Shown here in pieces: positions 24,133 through 33,708 of a stretch of 36,870 nt of DNA. The position numbers and the translations under genes were made by a program. Every line of letters begins with the position of its first letter. Position 1 is the first letter of the stretch. The notes beneath the pieces are model-generated. The model had not been told where the DNA came from. It made no database searches and saw nothing but the letters and a program-made list of their open reading frames with translations. Location: assembly GCA_009779935.1 (NCBI GenBank), contig WRAX01000023.1, positions 1-36,870 on the forward strand, given 5' to 3'. Source of the stretch: Defluviitaleaceae bacterium (GTDB taxonomy: Bacteria > Bacillota > Clostridia > Lachnospirales > WRAX01).

Positions 24133-25210
24133 TAAAAAATTTGCCTTAAAATTTGTGGCAATATCCGCCGTATCCCTTGCCCTGCTGACCTTTAACTGGG
24201 ATAGGGTGGAGATGGAAAACCGTGCCTTTGTAGTTGTTATGGGCATAGAAGCCGGCGAAGGTGATAAAACATCTTTTTCCGTATACCTGTCGGTGGTGGA
24301 TGCTCCCGCCTTAGAAAACGGCGGGGAAGATGCCCCAAAATTGCTGTATCAAGCAGAGGGGGCATCCCTTTCCCATGCCTTATCACAAGCGGGCGGCGGT
24401 ATGAGCGACCGTTTGTATTACGGGCACACCAAAGCAATAGTCATACACAAGGATGCGCTTGAAAACCCTCGAATGGTGAGGGAGATTGCAGACACCCTTA
24501 GCCAAAAAGGCGAAATTAACATACGTACCATTGTAATGGCAACCGACAAGCCCGTTAGTGAAATTTTACAAACCAAGCCCAAAGGCGGCAATTTACTGGG
24601 CACTTACCTTTCAAATTATTTTGGCGGGGATGGGGCAAATGTGGCATCTTTGGCCATAAAGGCGGATTTGGAAGGTTTTGACGCATCCCTGCGAAGGGAT
24701 GGTACGGCGGTTTTGCCCAAAATTACCCTGGAAGGGGGAGGGGATGGCAAAGAGATAAACATTGGGGGCATTTTTGCCTTAAAGAATTTTGCTTATATAG
24801 ACAGTATCCCCGAAGAGCTTTTGGCAGGGCAAATTTGGGTAAAAGAAAATGCCGGGGGCATGGAGCTTGTGCTGGATGACCATACCGCCCTGCAAATAAT
24901 TAGAAGCCGCCCAAAAATCACATTTGCCATGGGGGGTGACAATCTAATTTGCCATGTAAAAATCCAAGCTACCGGCAACCTTGTGGGGTTACACAGCTTG
25001 CGCAACAATTCTGAACTAAATGCCGACTTTACTAAAAAAATAGAATCCCAAATAACTACTACCCATGGGCTTTTCCAGTACATGGGTGTGGATGGGCTAA
25101 TGCTGACGGAAACATTACACAAAAAGTACCCAAACATCCCCCTTCAACCCATAGAAAAAATTACCATTATCCCCGAAATTCATCTGGAAATAAAGGCGCA
25201 TGGTTCTTGA
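24125..25210 (+). CDS. Spore germination protein GerAC family, without lipobox cysteine
   Basis: 361 residues. NWDRVEMENRAFVVVMGIEAG and the C-terminal domain pattern identify the Ger(x)C family. The family normally has a lipoprotein signal ending in L-x-GCWD; here the same place reads LLTFNWD, with Asn where the lipidated Cys should be. The signal helix is still there (about residues 8-22), so the protein is probably held by an uncleaved helix or is less active. The codon is AAC, so a single base change does not give Cys. The stop codon lies in the loop of the terminator at 25193. Confidence 0.9.
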   Translation: MRNKKFALKFVAISAVSLALLTFNWDRVEMENRAFVVVMGIEAGEGDKTSFSVYLSVVDAPALENGGEDAPKLLYQAEGASLSHALSQAGGGMSDRLYYGHTKAIVIHKDALENPRMVREIADTLSQKGEINIRTIVMATDKPVSEILQTKPKGGNLLGTYLSNYFGGDGANVASLAIKADLEGFDASLRRDGTAVLPKITLEGGGDGKEINIGGIFALKNFAYIDSIPEELLAGQIWVKENAGGMELVLDDHTALQIIRSRPKITFAMGGDNLICHVKIQATGNLVGLHSLRNNSELNADFTKKIESQITTTHGLFQYMGVDGLMLTETLHKKYPNIPLQPIEKITIIPEIHLEIKAHGS

Positions 25211-25224
25211 CATGCGCCTTTTGT
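25193..25224 (+). terminator. Terminator of the ger operon
   Basis: AAGGCGCATG (25193-25202) is the exact complement of CATGCGCCTT (25211-25220), with an 8-base loop holding the gerAC stop codon, then TTGT. The 3' T run is short but the stem is perfect. Confidence 0.75.
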
Positions 25225-25235
25225 TGTGTTACAAT
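25207..25235 (+). promoter_or_regulatory. thrS-apbE promoter nested in the ger terminator
   Basis: TTGACA (25207-25212), 17 bases, TACAAT (25230-25235). The -35 box lies in the loop and 3' arm of the ger terminator. The leader is only about 25 bases, too short for a T-box. Confidence 0.78.
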
Positions 25236-25265
25236 TAGCCAATTTACATTAGATGAGGTGGTTTT

Positions 25266-27026
25266 ATGGGTAAAAATATAGATGCGGATTATATCCAAAA
25301 GGCACGCCATTCCATGGCGCATGTGCTGGCAAAAGCGGTATGCCAGCTTTTTGATAATGTTAAGCTGGGCTTTGGGCCGCCCATTGACAATGGGTTTTAT
25401 TATGATTTTGATATGCCCCACACTATTAAGGAAGAGGACTTTGCCGCCATCGAAGCCAAAATGGCGGAAATAATTAAAAATGATGAAGAATTTATGTATA
25501 AACAAATTGACAACCCCGAAGCTTTTTTTGCAAGCGAGCCTTATAAATTGGAACTTATATCCGAACTGAAGGCGGGTGGGGAGGAGATATCCGCTTACGA
25601 AAATGGCGGATTTGTGGACTTGTGCGCAGGACCCCATGTGGAAAGTACCAAGGAGCTTCGCAATTGGGGCTTTGCTGTGGCAAGCATTGCAGGGGCGTAT
25701 TGGCGGGGGGATTCTAACCGCCCAATGTTGCAAAGGGTGTATGTACATGCTTTCCCTGACCGTAAGGAGCTTAAAAAGTATCAACAATTTTTGGAGGAGG
25801 CTAAAAAGCGGGACCACCGCCTACTGGGCAACCAACAGGATTTGTTCTTTTTTGACGAAACCGCACCCGGCATGCCTTATTGGTTGCCTAAGGGTGCAAA
25901 GCTGTACAATACCTTACTAAACTTCTCCCGTAGGGTGCATGAAGCCCGTGGGTACCAGGAAATTGTTGGACCGCAACTTAACCACCGCAGCCTTTGGGAA
26001 ACCAGCGGCCACTGGGAGCATTACCACGAAAATATGTTTACAGTGGATTTGGATAATGACCAACACTATGCCCTAAAACCTATGAACTGCCCAAATGCCA
26101 TGATAACTTTTGGGCGCAAAAACCGCAGTTACAGGGATTTGCCCCTGCGCTTTTATGAAACCAGCTATCTGCACCGCAAAGAAGCCAGCGGCGCACTGCA
26201 TGGCCTGCTTCGTGTGCAAACATTTAGGCAAGATGATGCTCATAATTTTATAGCCCAAAACCAAATATCCAGTGAGATTAATGAGATTTTGGATATTACC
26301 AACTATTTGTATGGTGTGTTTGGCCTAACCAGCCGTGCTGTGCTTTCCACCCGCCCGCTGGAAGGGTATTTAGGCGAAATTGCAGAATGGGATGCGGCAG
26401 AAGATGCCCTAAAAGCAGTGCTTAATGACAGATACGAAGGCAAATTTGAAATTAACGAAGGGGATGGGGCGTTTTACGGCCCAAAAATTGATATTTTGGT
26501 GCAGGATGTGCTTGGGCGGGAATGGCAGCTTTGCACCATACAACTGGATTTTCAGTTAGCCGGCAAGTTTGGGCTGGAATATACCGACAGTGATGGCAAG
26601 CGTAAAACCCCCGTGGTTATCCATCGTGCGCTGTTTGGATCCATGGAGCGGTTTATCGGGGTTATAATCGAGCATTTTGCCGCAAAATTCCCATTTTGGT
26701 TATCCCCCATCCAAATTGGCATTGTGCCAGTACACGATGCCCATGTGGGATATTGTGAAAAAATTAAAAAAGCCTTGGAGGATGAGGGCTTTCGTGTGTC
26801 GCTGGATACAAGCGAAGGCACAATGGGCAACAAAATTAAAGGCTTCCGCCACGAAATGCTGCCATATATTGTAATTGTTGGTGATGCTGAAATGGAGCAG
26901 GGCAATATATCCATACGTGTGCGCAATGGCACCCAGTGCAATAATATCCCGCTGGATGGCTTCGTGTCCGCCTGTAAAAACATGGATAAAAACCACCACT
27001 TAGATTTAATTGACAGCGATTTTTAA
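25266..27026 (+). CDS. thrS: Threonine--tRNA ligase (form without TGS domain)
   Basis: 586 residues. The editing domain is present (HSMAHVLAKAV near 15, DLCAGPHV near 119). Class II motifs are clear: RFYETSYLHRKEASGALHG (motif 2), VQTFRQDDAHNF, and GSMERFIGVIIEHFA (motif 3), followed by the anticodon-binding domain from about 485. The usual N-terminal TGS domain (about 60 residues) is absent, and the frame begins directly with the editing domain; no TGS-like sequence lies upstream. Shorter threonyl-tRNA synthetases like this exist in clostridia. GATGAGGTGG precedes the ATG. Confidence 0.95.
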   Translation: MGKNIDADYIQKARHSMAHVLAKAVCQLFDNVKLGFGPPIDNGFYYDFDMPHTIKEEDFAAIEAKMAEIIKNDEEFMYKQIDNPEAFFASEPYKLELISELKAGGEEISAYENGGFVDLCAGPHVESTKELRNWGFAVASIAGAYWRGDSNRPMLQRVYVHAFPDRKELKKYQQFLEEAKKRDHRLLGNQQDLFFFDETAPGMPYWLPKGAKLYNTLLNFSRRVHEARGYQEIVGPQLNHRSLWETSGHWEHYHENMFTVDLDNDQHYALKPMNCPNAMITFGRKNRSYRDLPLRFYETSYLHRKEASGALHGLLRVQTFRQDDAHNFIAQNQISSEINEILDITNYLYGVFGLTSRAVLSTRPLEGYLGEIAEWDAAEDALKAVLNDRYEGKFEINEGDGAFYGPKIDILVQDVLGREWQLCTIQLDFQLAGKFGLEYTDSDGKRKTPVVIHRALFGSMERFIGVIIEHFAAKFPFWLSPIQIGIVPVHDAHVGYCEKIKKALEDEGFRVSLDTSEGTMGNKIKGFRHEMLPYIVIVGDAEMEQGNISIRVRNGTQCNNIPLDGFVSACKNMDKNHHLDLIDSDF

Positions 27027-27050
27027 TTTAGACAGCAGGAGGCGCAATTT

Positions 27051-28127
27051 ATGAAAAGAGCAATTTTAACACTCTTTGCCCTGCTAAGCTTGGTGCTTTT
27101 AACAGGATGCGAAGGCGAGCAGGAAAGCCATAGCGTGACAGAGGCGGACTTTGTAGGGGATTTTTGGGCAGAAATACGCATTTTTTATATGGATGGTGCC
27201 CGAAACCGCAGGGAAGGACATTACCAAAACTTGGCAGCAGAAGCCATGGATTACGCCCGCTACATGGAAGGTATTTTTAGCCGGTTTGTAGAGGGGACAG
27301 ATGTTTGGCGGCTAAACCACGCAAATGGCGAGTTTGTGGAGGTGCACCCTTATTTGATACAAGTTTTGGACTATTCCCTTTATTTTCGGGAAGCCACAGG
27401 CGGGCGCATGGATATAACCATTGGTGCTGTGCGGGATTTGTGGGTTTTTGAAGCAAACCCGGAAAAGGGCATTGATGTGCGTGTGCCCACGCAAGAGGAG
27501 CTTGCGCTTGCGCTACCCACTGTTGGCACAGGCATTATTATCGACGGTAACCGTGTGCGCTTGCAACATCCCCAAGCCAGTTTGGACTTGGGCGGCATTG
27601 CCAAGGGCTTTATGTCTGACCGTGTAGCGGATTTTTTGCGGGATGCAGGCGTTACCAGTGCCATCGTAAGCATGGGCGGCGACAATGTGGCAATTGGCCG
27701 CCGTTTGGATGGCAACCCCTTTGGAATGGGCATTGGCCGCCCGGGGGAAGTTGCCCTGGTACATGGGCATATGGGCATTGCGATGGTTTCGGATGCTTCT
27801 ATGAATGGCAGCGGTATCGACCATCGATCCTTTGAGCGGGACGGTGTGCTGTATCACCATATTTTGGATGTGGATACAGGCATGCCCGTGGACACCGATA
27901 TAATAAATATATATATAGTTGCCCCAACTTCTGTTATAGGGGAATGGCTTACAACTGCCGTTTATACCTTGGGTACAGAGGCGGGACTTGCATTGGTGGA
28001 AAGCATACCCAATACCCACGCCGTACTGATAATAGATACAGGCAGGGATGATGGCTGGCAATTGTGGCGCACCAGCGGTGTGGGCCTAATACAAAGGGAA
28101 AGTGATTTTGTTTTGTACTTTGAATAA
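27051..28127 (+). CDS. apbE: FAD:protein FMN transferase ApbE, lipoprotein
   Basis: 358 residues. The signal peptide ends in LLTGCEGEQE, so it is a lipoprotein outside the membrane. ApbE motifs include FSRFVEGTDVWRLN, LDLGGIAKGF and MGGDNVAIG. Near the C-terminus, where the family usually has D-A-x-x-T for metal binding, the sequence is EWLTT (Glu for Asp). It transfers FMN from FAD to Thr/Ser of target proteins; the FMN-binding protein at 4183 carries a suitable motif. GCAGGAGGCGC precedes the ATG, 24 bases after thrS, so it shares the thrS promoter. Confidence 0.92.
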   Translation: MKRAILTLFALLSLVLLTGCEGEQESHSVTEADFVGDFWAEIRIFYMDGARNRREGHYQNLAAEAMDYARYMEGIFSRFVEGTDVWRLNHANGEFVEVHPYLIQVLDYSLYFREATGGRMDITIGAVRDLWVFEANPEKGIDVRVPTQEELALALPTVGTGIIIDGNRVRLQHPQASLDLGGIAKGFMSDRVADFLRDAGVTSAIVSMGGDNVAIGRRLDGNPFGMGIGRPGEVALVHGHMGIAMVSDASMNGSGIDHRSFERDGVLYHHILDVDTGMPVDTDIINIYIVAPTSVIGEWLTTAVYTLGTEAGLALVESIPNTHAVLIIDTGRDDGWQLWRTSGVGLIQRESDFVLYFE

Positions 28128-28138
28128 TCAAAAAACGA

Positions 28139-28163
28139 CGTGGCCAAAGGCTGCGTTGTTTTT
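28139..28163 (+). terminator. Terminator after apbE
   Basis: CGTGGCC pairs with GGCTGCG around AAA (two wobble pairs) and is followed by TTGTTTTT. Confidence 0.75.
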
Positions 28164-28196
28164 AATTGCCACCTACTTTTGTTTTAATTTGCGGGC

Positions 28197-28225
28197 TTGC
28201 CATTTCTTACCATTGGTGGTAAAAT
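28197..28225 (+). promoter_or_regulatory. glgCD promoter
   Basis: TTGCCA (28197-28202), 17 bases, TAAAAT (28220-28225) with an extended TG before the -10. Confidence 0.72.
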
Positions 28226-28254
28226 AAGATTGATAATCCTTCGGGGGTGATATT

Positions 28255-29538
28255 GTGCGCAAAAAAGAGATGATAGCCATGCTTTTGGCGGGCGGGCAGG
28301 GCAGCCGCTTGGGCGTGCTTACCAAAAACAAAGCAAAGCCTGCCGCAGCATTTGGCGGCAAATACCGGATAATAGACTTTCCCATGTCAAACTGCATAAA
28401 CAGTGGCGTGGACACGGTTGGGGTGCTTACCCAATACCAGCCCCTGCAATTAAACCGCCACATAGGCATTGGCATACCATGGGATTTGGATAGGCGATAC
28501 GGCGGTGTAACCATACTTGCGCCCCATGTTAAGGAAGGGGAGCAGGGATACTGGTACAGCGGTACAGCCGATGCCATCTATCAAAACATTAATTTTATTG
28601 ATACATACAACCCAACCTATGTGTTAATTATTTCCGGGGACCATATTTATAAAATGGACTATGGCAGCATGCTTGCCCACCATAAAAAAACGGGGGCAGA
28701 TGCCACCATTGGCGTGCTGGAAGTAGCTTGGGAAGAGGCCGCCCGCTTTGGCATAATGAATACAGATGAAACGGGCAAAATACAAAGTTTTGAGGAAAAA
28801 CCCGAGCAACCGAATAGCAATTTGGCATCTATGGGCATTTACATTTTTACATGGGATATGTTGCGCAGAGCATTGCTGGAAGCCCACGATATCCACGATG
28901 ATACGGATTTTGGCAAACATCTTATACCCATGTATTTGGAGCAGAACAAAAACCTTTATGCCTACCGTTTTGACGGCTATTGGAAAGATGTTGGCACAAT
29001 TGACAGTTATTGGGCGGCGAACATGGATTTAATCAAAACCACCCCCGACTTTAATTTGTATGAGGATTTTGCAAAAATCTACACATCCAGCCACCATCAG
29101 CCACCCCAGTTTTCGGGTGCAAATTCCCATATCCGACAAAGCCTTATATCGGAGGGGTGCGAGATTTTTGGCACGGTTGTTAATTCCATATTGGGACCAA
29201 ATGTTTTTGTGGCAGAAGGGGCAGTTATTAACGATTCTATTATAATGGAAGGTAGCATTATCGGCGAAAACGCCTGCCTAAACAAGGTTATTGTGGATGA
29301 AAACTGCAATATAGGGCGGGATGCCCAATTGGGTGTTGGCGAAAATATTGCAAACCAATTAAAACCGCAGGTGTATAACACAGGCATTTCAGTGGTTGGT
29401 GAAGGTTCTGCTGTGCCTGACGGGGTTGTTGTGGGCAGAAACTGTGTTATTTACGGCATTACAACAGCGGAATATTATATAAACGGCAGGTTGGAATCCG
29501 GCCAAACGCTGGATATTACCGGGGAGGTGCAGGAATGA
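28255..29538 (+). CDS. glgC: Glucose-1-phosphate adenylyltransferase GlgC
   Basis: 427 residues. The nucleotidyltransferase motif [20 protein letters not shown] near the N-terminus, [10 protein letters not shown] near 127 and [14 protein letters not shown] near 240 are intact, and the C-terminal third is a left-handed beta-helix with I/V-x-D repeats. It makes ADP-glucose, the first step of bacterial glycogen. GTG start at 28255 with GGGGGTGA just upstream. Its stop overlaps the glgD start (ATGA). Confidence 0.94.
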   Translation: MRKKEMIAMLLAGGQGSRLGVLTKNKAKPAAAFGGKYRIIDFPMSNCINSGVDTVGVLTQYQPLQLNRHIGIGIPWDLDRRYGGVTILAPHVKEGEQGYWYSGTADAIYQNINFIDTYNPTYVLIISGDHIYKMDYGSMLAHHKKTGADATIGVLEVAWEEAARFGIMNTDETGKIQSFEEKPEQPNSNLASMGIYIFTWDMLRRALLEAHDIHDDTDFGKHLIPMYLEQNKNLYAYRFDGYWKDVGTIDSYWAANMDLIKTTPDFNLYEDFAKIYTSSHHQPPQFSGANSHIRQSLISEGCEIFGTVVNSILGPNVFVAEGAVINDSIIMEGSIIGENACLNKVIVDENCNIGRDAQLGVGENIANQLKPQVYNTGISVVGEGSAVPDGVVVGRNCVIYGITTAEYYINGRLESGQTLDITGEVQE

Positions 29539-30644
29539 AAGCAATCGGAATAATTCTTGCCGGCGGGCAAAACAGCAAATTAAAAGAAATGTCGGCAGTG
29601 CGTGCCACATCTGCCATGCCTGTGGGCAGTTGCTATCGTGCCATAGACTTTCCCCTTAGCAATATGGCGAATTCCGGCATAAACAAGGTGGCGGTTATTA
29701 CCCAATACAGCAGCCGCTCTCTTCACGACCATCTAAATTCCTCTAAATGGTGGGGTTTTGGGCGCAAGCGCGGGGGCATGTTTGTGCTGTCCCCCTTTCT
29801 TTCTAAGGATGGTAATTTTTGGTTTAGGGGTACTGCCGACTCTATTTACCAAAATATATCATTTTTGCGCCGCTCCAACGAGCCTTATGTGGTAATTACC
29901 AGTGGCGATGGGATTTATAAGATGGATTATGAGGATGTATTAAACTTTCACATCGAAAAAAATGCGGATATTACGCTGGTTTGTAAGGATATGCAAAACA
30001 TGGACATTACAGCCTTTGGGGTGGTGGACTTGGATGAAAACATGCGGCTTACCCAATTTGAGGAAAAACCATTGGAGGCCTTCTCCTCCACCATTTCGCT
30101 GGGGATTTATGTGATAGGGCGGGAATTGCTAATCCAATTATTGGAAGAAATTATACCCGAAGGGCGTTATGATTTTGTAAGGGATATTATAGAAAGATAC
30201 CGTAAAAAGCTTAGTATTTACGGTTTTATGTATGATGGGTATTGGGCCGTTATAAATTCTGCCCAGTCCTATTACAACATAAATATGGACTTTTTGAGAA
30301 GTGACATACGCCGCATGTTTTTTGCGCAGCAGCCGCATATAGAAACCAAAAATAAAGACGAGCCGCCTGCCAAATACAATGCCAACAGCCATGTTAAAAA
30401 TTGCCTTGTTGGTTGTGGGTCTATTATAGACGGGTTTGCAGAAAGTTCGGTTTTATTTAGGCGGGTGCGGGTGCAAGAAGGGGCACAGGTGCGCCACTGC
30501 GTAATAATGGAAGGTTGCAGGATTGGTGAAGGCGCAGTGGTAGAATATGCCATTTTGGACAAAAATGTGCGAATATCGCCAGGGCAATATGTGGCAGGTA
30601 GCCCCCACGCCCCAAAAGTAATTATGAAAAATGCTGTAATTTAG
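29535..30644 (+). CDS. glgD: GlgD, regulatory-type ADP-glucose pyrophosphorylase subunit
   Basis: 369 residues, homologous to GlgC but with altered catalytic N-terminus ([18 protein letters not shown] in place of the GxGxRL pattern). In B. subtilis and relatives GlgD lacks catalysis and changes the properties of GlgC in a hetero-oligomer. ATGA overlap with glgC. No glgA, glgB or glgP is seen in this window. Confidence 0.92.
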   Translation: MKAIGIILAGGQNSKLKEMSAVRATSAMPVGSCYRAIDFPLSNMANSGINKVAVITQYSSRSLHDHLNSSKWWGFGRKRGGMFVLSPFLSKDGNFWFRGTADSIYQNISFLRRSNEPYVVITSGDGIYKMDYEDVLNFHIEKNADITLVCKDMQNMDITAFGVVDLDENMRLTQFEEKPLEAFSSTISLGIYVIGRELLIQLLEEIIPEGRYDFVRDIIERYRKKLSIYGFMYDGYWAVINSAQSYYNINMDFLRSDIRRMFFAQQPHIETKNKDEPPAKYNANSHVKNCLVGCGSIIDGFAESSVLFRRVRVQEGAQVRHCVIMEGCRIGEGAVVEYAILDKNVRISPGQYVAGSPHAPKVIMKNAVI

Positions 30645-30654
30645 AAATTTGTGC

Positions 30655-30683
30655 TTGTGTAATGCAGCAAGTTCTGCTACAAT
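30655..30683 (+). promoter_or_regulatory. Promoter of the polysaccharide cluster
   Basis: TTGTGT (30655-30660), 17 bases, TACAAT (30678-30683) with TGC in front. The -35 is weak. An inverted repeat TGTCCA/TGGACA (30689-30707) lies at the expected transcription start, a possible operator or leader hairpin. Confidence 0.55.
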
Positions 30684-30724
30684 AGACCTGTCCACTAACC
30701 TTGGACAAGATAGGGGGACTTTAT

Positions 30725-31867
30725 TTGCATAAAATTTTACATATAATTTCAGATACAAATATTGGCGGGGCAGGCAAGCTATTGCTGGTTTTCCTTGCTA
30801 ATTTTGACCGGGATTTTTTTGATATTTCGGTGGTTTTGCCTAGTGGTTCGCTATTGTTGCCCGAAATACAAGCCCTGGACATCCGCACCATCGAAATTGA
30901 TGGCATTGCGGACAAATCCATCGCCTTTGGTGCAATTAAAACCCTTAAAAATTTATATAAAGAAGAAAACCCCCACATAATACACAGCCACGCATCCCTA
31001 TCTGCACGCATTGCGGCAAAATTAGCCAAAAAGCTGGTGGTGCATACCCGCCACAGCGTTTATGACAGGCAAGGCACGGGCCCGCAACATCCGTATAAGA
31101 AAAAATTTCCATATAAACAAATTGCGGGCGGAATTAATAATTATTTGTCAGATACCATTATAGCCACATCCCCTGCTGCTAAAATAAACTTGATGGAAAC
31201 AGGAACAAGCCAGCGCAAAACTGTGATGATTTATAATGCCATTGATGCCCTGCGCCGGCTTTCCCCGGAGGAAAAGGCGGCAGGTAAGCACAAATGGGGC
31301 ATAAAGGATGAGGATTTTGTGTGCGCCATGGTTGCAAGGCTGGAAAAGGTTAAAGGGCATGAATATGTGCTAAAAGCCGCCCAAATGGTGCAAAAGGAAG
31401 GTGTGCCCGTCAAATTTATTTTTGTGGGTACAGGTAGCGAAGAAGATAATTTGAAAAAAACAGCAAAAAATTTAGGGCTGGAAAATGTTATTTTTACAGG
31501 CTTTGTAAAGAATGTGGAAGAGGTGCTGGACATCAGCCATATCCAAATAAACGCATCGTTTAGCGAAACCACCAACTTGGCATTGCTGGAAGGGTTAAGC
31601 CTTGGCGTGCCGGCAATTGCCACAGATGCCGGCGGCAACCCCTTTGTGGTAAACGATGGGGTAAATGGTGTTTTATTTGAAGTGGGGGATTATGCCGCCC
31701 TTTACAAGGCAATAATTAACCTAAGAAACAACCCTGCGGAATTTGCCCATTTTAGCAAGCGGGCAAAAGAAATTTTTAACGAACGCTTTACGGCGCAGGT
31801 TATGACCCGTAAGGTGGAAAATGTTTACAATAACTTGCTGGGCATTGGCAAAGTTGGTGATTTATGA
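30725..31867 (+). CDS. Glycosyltransferase family 4 protein
   Basis: 380 residues from a TTG at 30725, 7 bases after AGGGGG; a TTG at 30701 has no such site. The N-terminus has ISDTNIGGAGKLLLVF, a GT-B donor/acceptor pattern, and HSHASLSARIAAKLAKK. The C-terminal half has VARLEKVKGHEYVLKAA, FVGTGSEED and the E-x7-E motif (ETTNLALLE near 285), followed by GVPAIATDAGGNPF. The protein adds a sugar to a cell-surface or secreted glycan; donor and acceptor are unknown. It overlaps the following ligase-like gene by 4 bases (ATGA). Confidence 0.9.
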   Translation: MHKILHIISDTNIGGAGKLLLVFLANFDRDFFDISVVLPSGSLLLPEIQALDIRTIEIDGIADKSIAFGAIKTLKNLYKEENPHIIHSHASLSARIAAKLAKKLVVHTRHSVYDRQGTGPQHPYKKKFPYKQIAGGINNYLSDTIIATSPAAKINLMETGTSQRKTVMIYNAIDALRRLSPEEKAAGKHKWGIKDEDFVCAMVARLEKVKGHEYVLKAAQMVQKEGVPVKFIFVGTGSEEDNLKKTAKNLGLENVIFTGFVKNVEEVLDISHIQINASFSETTNLALLEGLSLGVPAIATDAGGNPFVVNDGVNGVLFEVGDYAALYKAIINLRNNPAEFAHFSKRAKEIFNERFTAQVMTRKVENVYNNLLGIGKVGDL

Positions 31868-33708
31868 TTGGGCAAAGCTTGATAATTAGCTTTTTTACGG
31901 CGGTTTGGGCAAAATTTATCCACTATTTTAACCATAGCGTGACGGGGCGTTGGCTTGGCAGCTTTTCACAGTTTTTTGTGAAGGTTTGGCGGGGCAGCGG
32001 GTTTTTTAATTTACTGCATGGCGAAACCTGGTTGGAGCGGGGCTTTGAGGGTAGCAAGGTTGGCGGCTTTCTCGGTCGCTTTATCGCTTTTAAGCCCAAA
32101 ACAGCCAACAGCGTGATAATAAGTGCAGTTGCAAGCTTTTGTGATGGCTTGCCCCATGTGCCCCTGCGTTCTTTTGGTATATTTTTTGTGCTTGCCGGTG
32201 GCATTCCTGCTGTTGCTACTTTTGCCACGGTTGGGTATTTAACCCCGTTTTTTGCGGCCGTTGCCGCCCTTGGCGTGCCCTTGCTTTTGCTTAACCGTTC
32301 GCCGGCACAGCTTTATGGCGGTTCGTTTGTGCTGCAAAAGGCTTTTGGATTTTACTTCATAACTCCCGAAATGTTAGAAGCGAAGGAAACCCACCATCAT
32401 ATACCCCTATTTGCCCTTTTGGGTGCAGGGCTTGGCACGGTTGGCTTTTTTGCGGGGCTTATGCCCTTTGTATTGGCAGCGGGCGGCATTGTGGGTGGCT
32501 TGTTAATCCTGCATCGTGTGGAAGTGGGCATTTTTGCAACAGCATTTTTTGCCCCAATTTTGCCTACCATGTTTATTTTGGGGCTTATTGCCCTAACAAC
32601 CCTGTCCTTTGCTGCAAAATGGCTAATCAGCGGCAAGGCCACCCTAAAAATTACCTATACCGATGTTTTTGTAATGCTTTTTGCTATTTTGATAGCTTTT
32701 TCTGTGACAATTTCCTTTAACCCTGCCAACTCTGCCCCTTCTGCGGGGGTTTATGTCTTGTTTATAACATTCTACTTTGTGGTAAAAAATACCATGGCAA
32801 CCAAGGGCAAGCTGTTGGCGCTTACGGCGGTGCTTGCCACATCCGGCTTGGTGGTGGCGGCATTTGGTATTTGGCAACGGGTTACAGGCAATTTTGTTAT
32901 GACGGCCGCTTGGCTGGATGCTGACATGTTTGGCACGGCCACTGCCCGCATATACTCCACCTTGGAAAACCCCAATGTGCTTGGGGGGTACTTGATTTTT
33001 GCCGCAATAATCGCATTTGCCATGATTTATTATTACCGTGATTGGTTGCATAAGCTTGTTGCCCTTGGCATTTTTGGTGCGGCGGGACTTTGTATGGTTT
33101 TTACCCATTCCCGCGGGGCATGGCTTGGGCTAATATTTGCCGCCGCCGTTTTTGCCCTTATGCGGGACCGCAGGTTGGTTGTTTTGGGTCTTTTAGGCCT
33201 TATCGCCGCCCCTTTCCTTATCCCGCCGGATATTTTGCAGCGCTTTTTATCCATTGGGGACTTGGCGGACACTTCCACGTCCTACCGTGTTTCCATTTGG
33301 CTGGGTGCGGTGGACATGTTGCGGGTTTTTTGGCCCATTGGTATCGGGCAGGGTGTAGAAAATTTTAATTTTATATACAACTTGTACGCCTATAATGCGG
33401 TTTTTACCCAGCACAGCCACAATTTGTACCTGCAAATTATGATATATTTCGGCATTGGCGGCTTTGGGCTGTTTTTGCTGATTATGGGCGGGTTTTTTAA
33501 GGGCTTGTTCCGCTGTGCAAACCGTGGCAGTTTGGAGGTTAAGACATTGGCGGCGGCACTGGCGGCCGGCATGGCGGGCTTTTTGGTAAAAGGATTTACG
33601 GATAATGTGTGGTATAATTTTAGGGTGCTGGCCTTTTTCTGGATAATTATGGCACTGGCGGCGGGCATCGCTAATTTGAAAGGGGAAATTGCAAATGAAA
33701 AAGTTTAA
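31864..33708 (+). CDS. O-antigen ligase/polymerase-like membrane protein
   Basis: 614 residues, mostly hydrophobic, with about a dozen predicted membrane helices. FTHSRGAWLGLIFAA near residue 412 is the signature of the Wzy/WaaL-type ligase family (PF04932), and a larger loop with YNAVFTQHSHNLYLQIM follows near 520, with the His pair typical of the family. It joins or polymerises glycan chains at the outer face of the membrane. The first 100 residues are less hydrophobic and have no clear match. Translationally coupled to the glycosyltransferase. Confidence 0.88.
   Translation: MIGQSLIISFFTAVWAKFIHYFNHSVTGRWLGSFSQFFVKVWRGSGFFNLLHGETWLERGFEGSKVGGFLGRFIAFKPKTANSVIISAVASFCDGLPHVPLRSFGIFFVLAGGIPAVATFATVGYLTPFFAAVAALGVPLLLLNRSPAQLYGGSFVLQKAFGFYFITPEMLEAKETHHHIPLFALLGAGLGTVGFFAGLMPFVLAAGGIVGGLLILHRVEVGIFATAFFAPILPTMFILGLIALTTLSFAAKWLISGKATLKITYTDVFVMLFAILIAFSVTISFNPANSAPSAGVYVLFITFYFVVKNTMATKGKLLALTAVLATSGLVVAAFGIWQRVTGNFVMTAAWLDADMFGTATARIYSTLENPNVLGGYLIFAAIIAFAMIYYYRDWLHKLVALGIFGAAGLCMVFTHSRGAWLGLIFAAAVFALMRDRRLVVLGLLGLIAAPFLIPPDILQRFLSIGDLADTSTSYRVSIWLGAVDMLRVFWPIGIGQGVENFNFIYNLYAYNAVFTQHSHNLYLQIMIYFGIGGFGLFLLIMGGFFKGLFRCANRGSLEVKTLAAALAAGMAGFLVKGFTDNVWYNFRVLAFFWIIMALAAGIANLKGEIANEKV

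Noticed and set aside
25224-25265. Possible T-box before thrS
   Set aside because: Only about 25 bases lie between the predicted transcription start and the ATG, and no T-box sequence or specifier loop is present.
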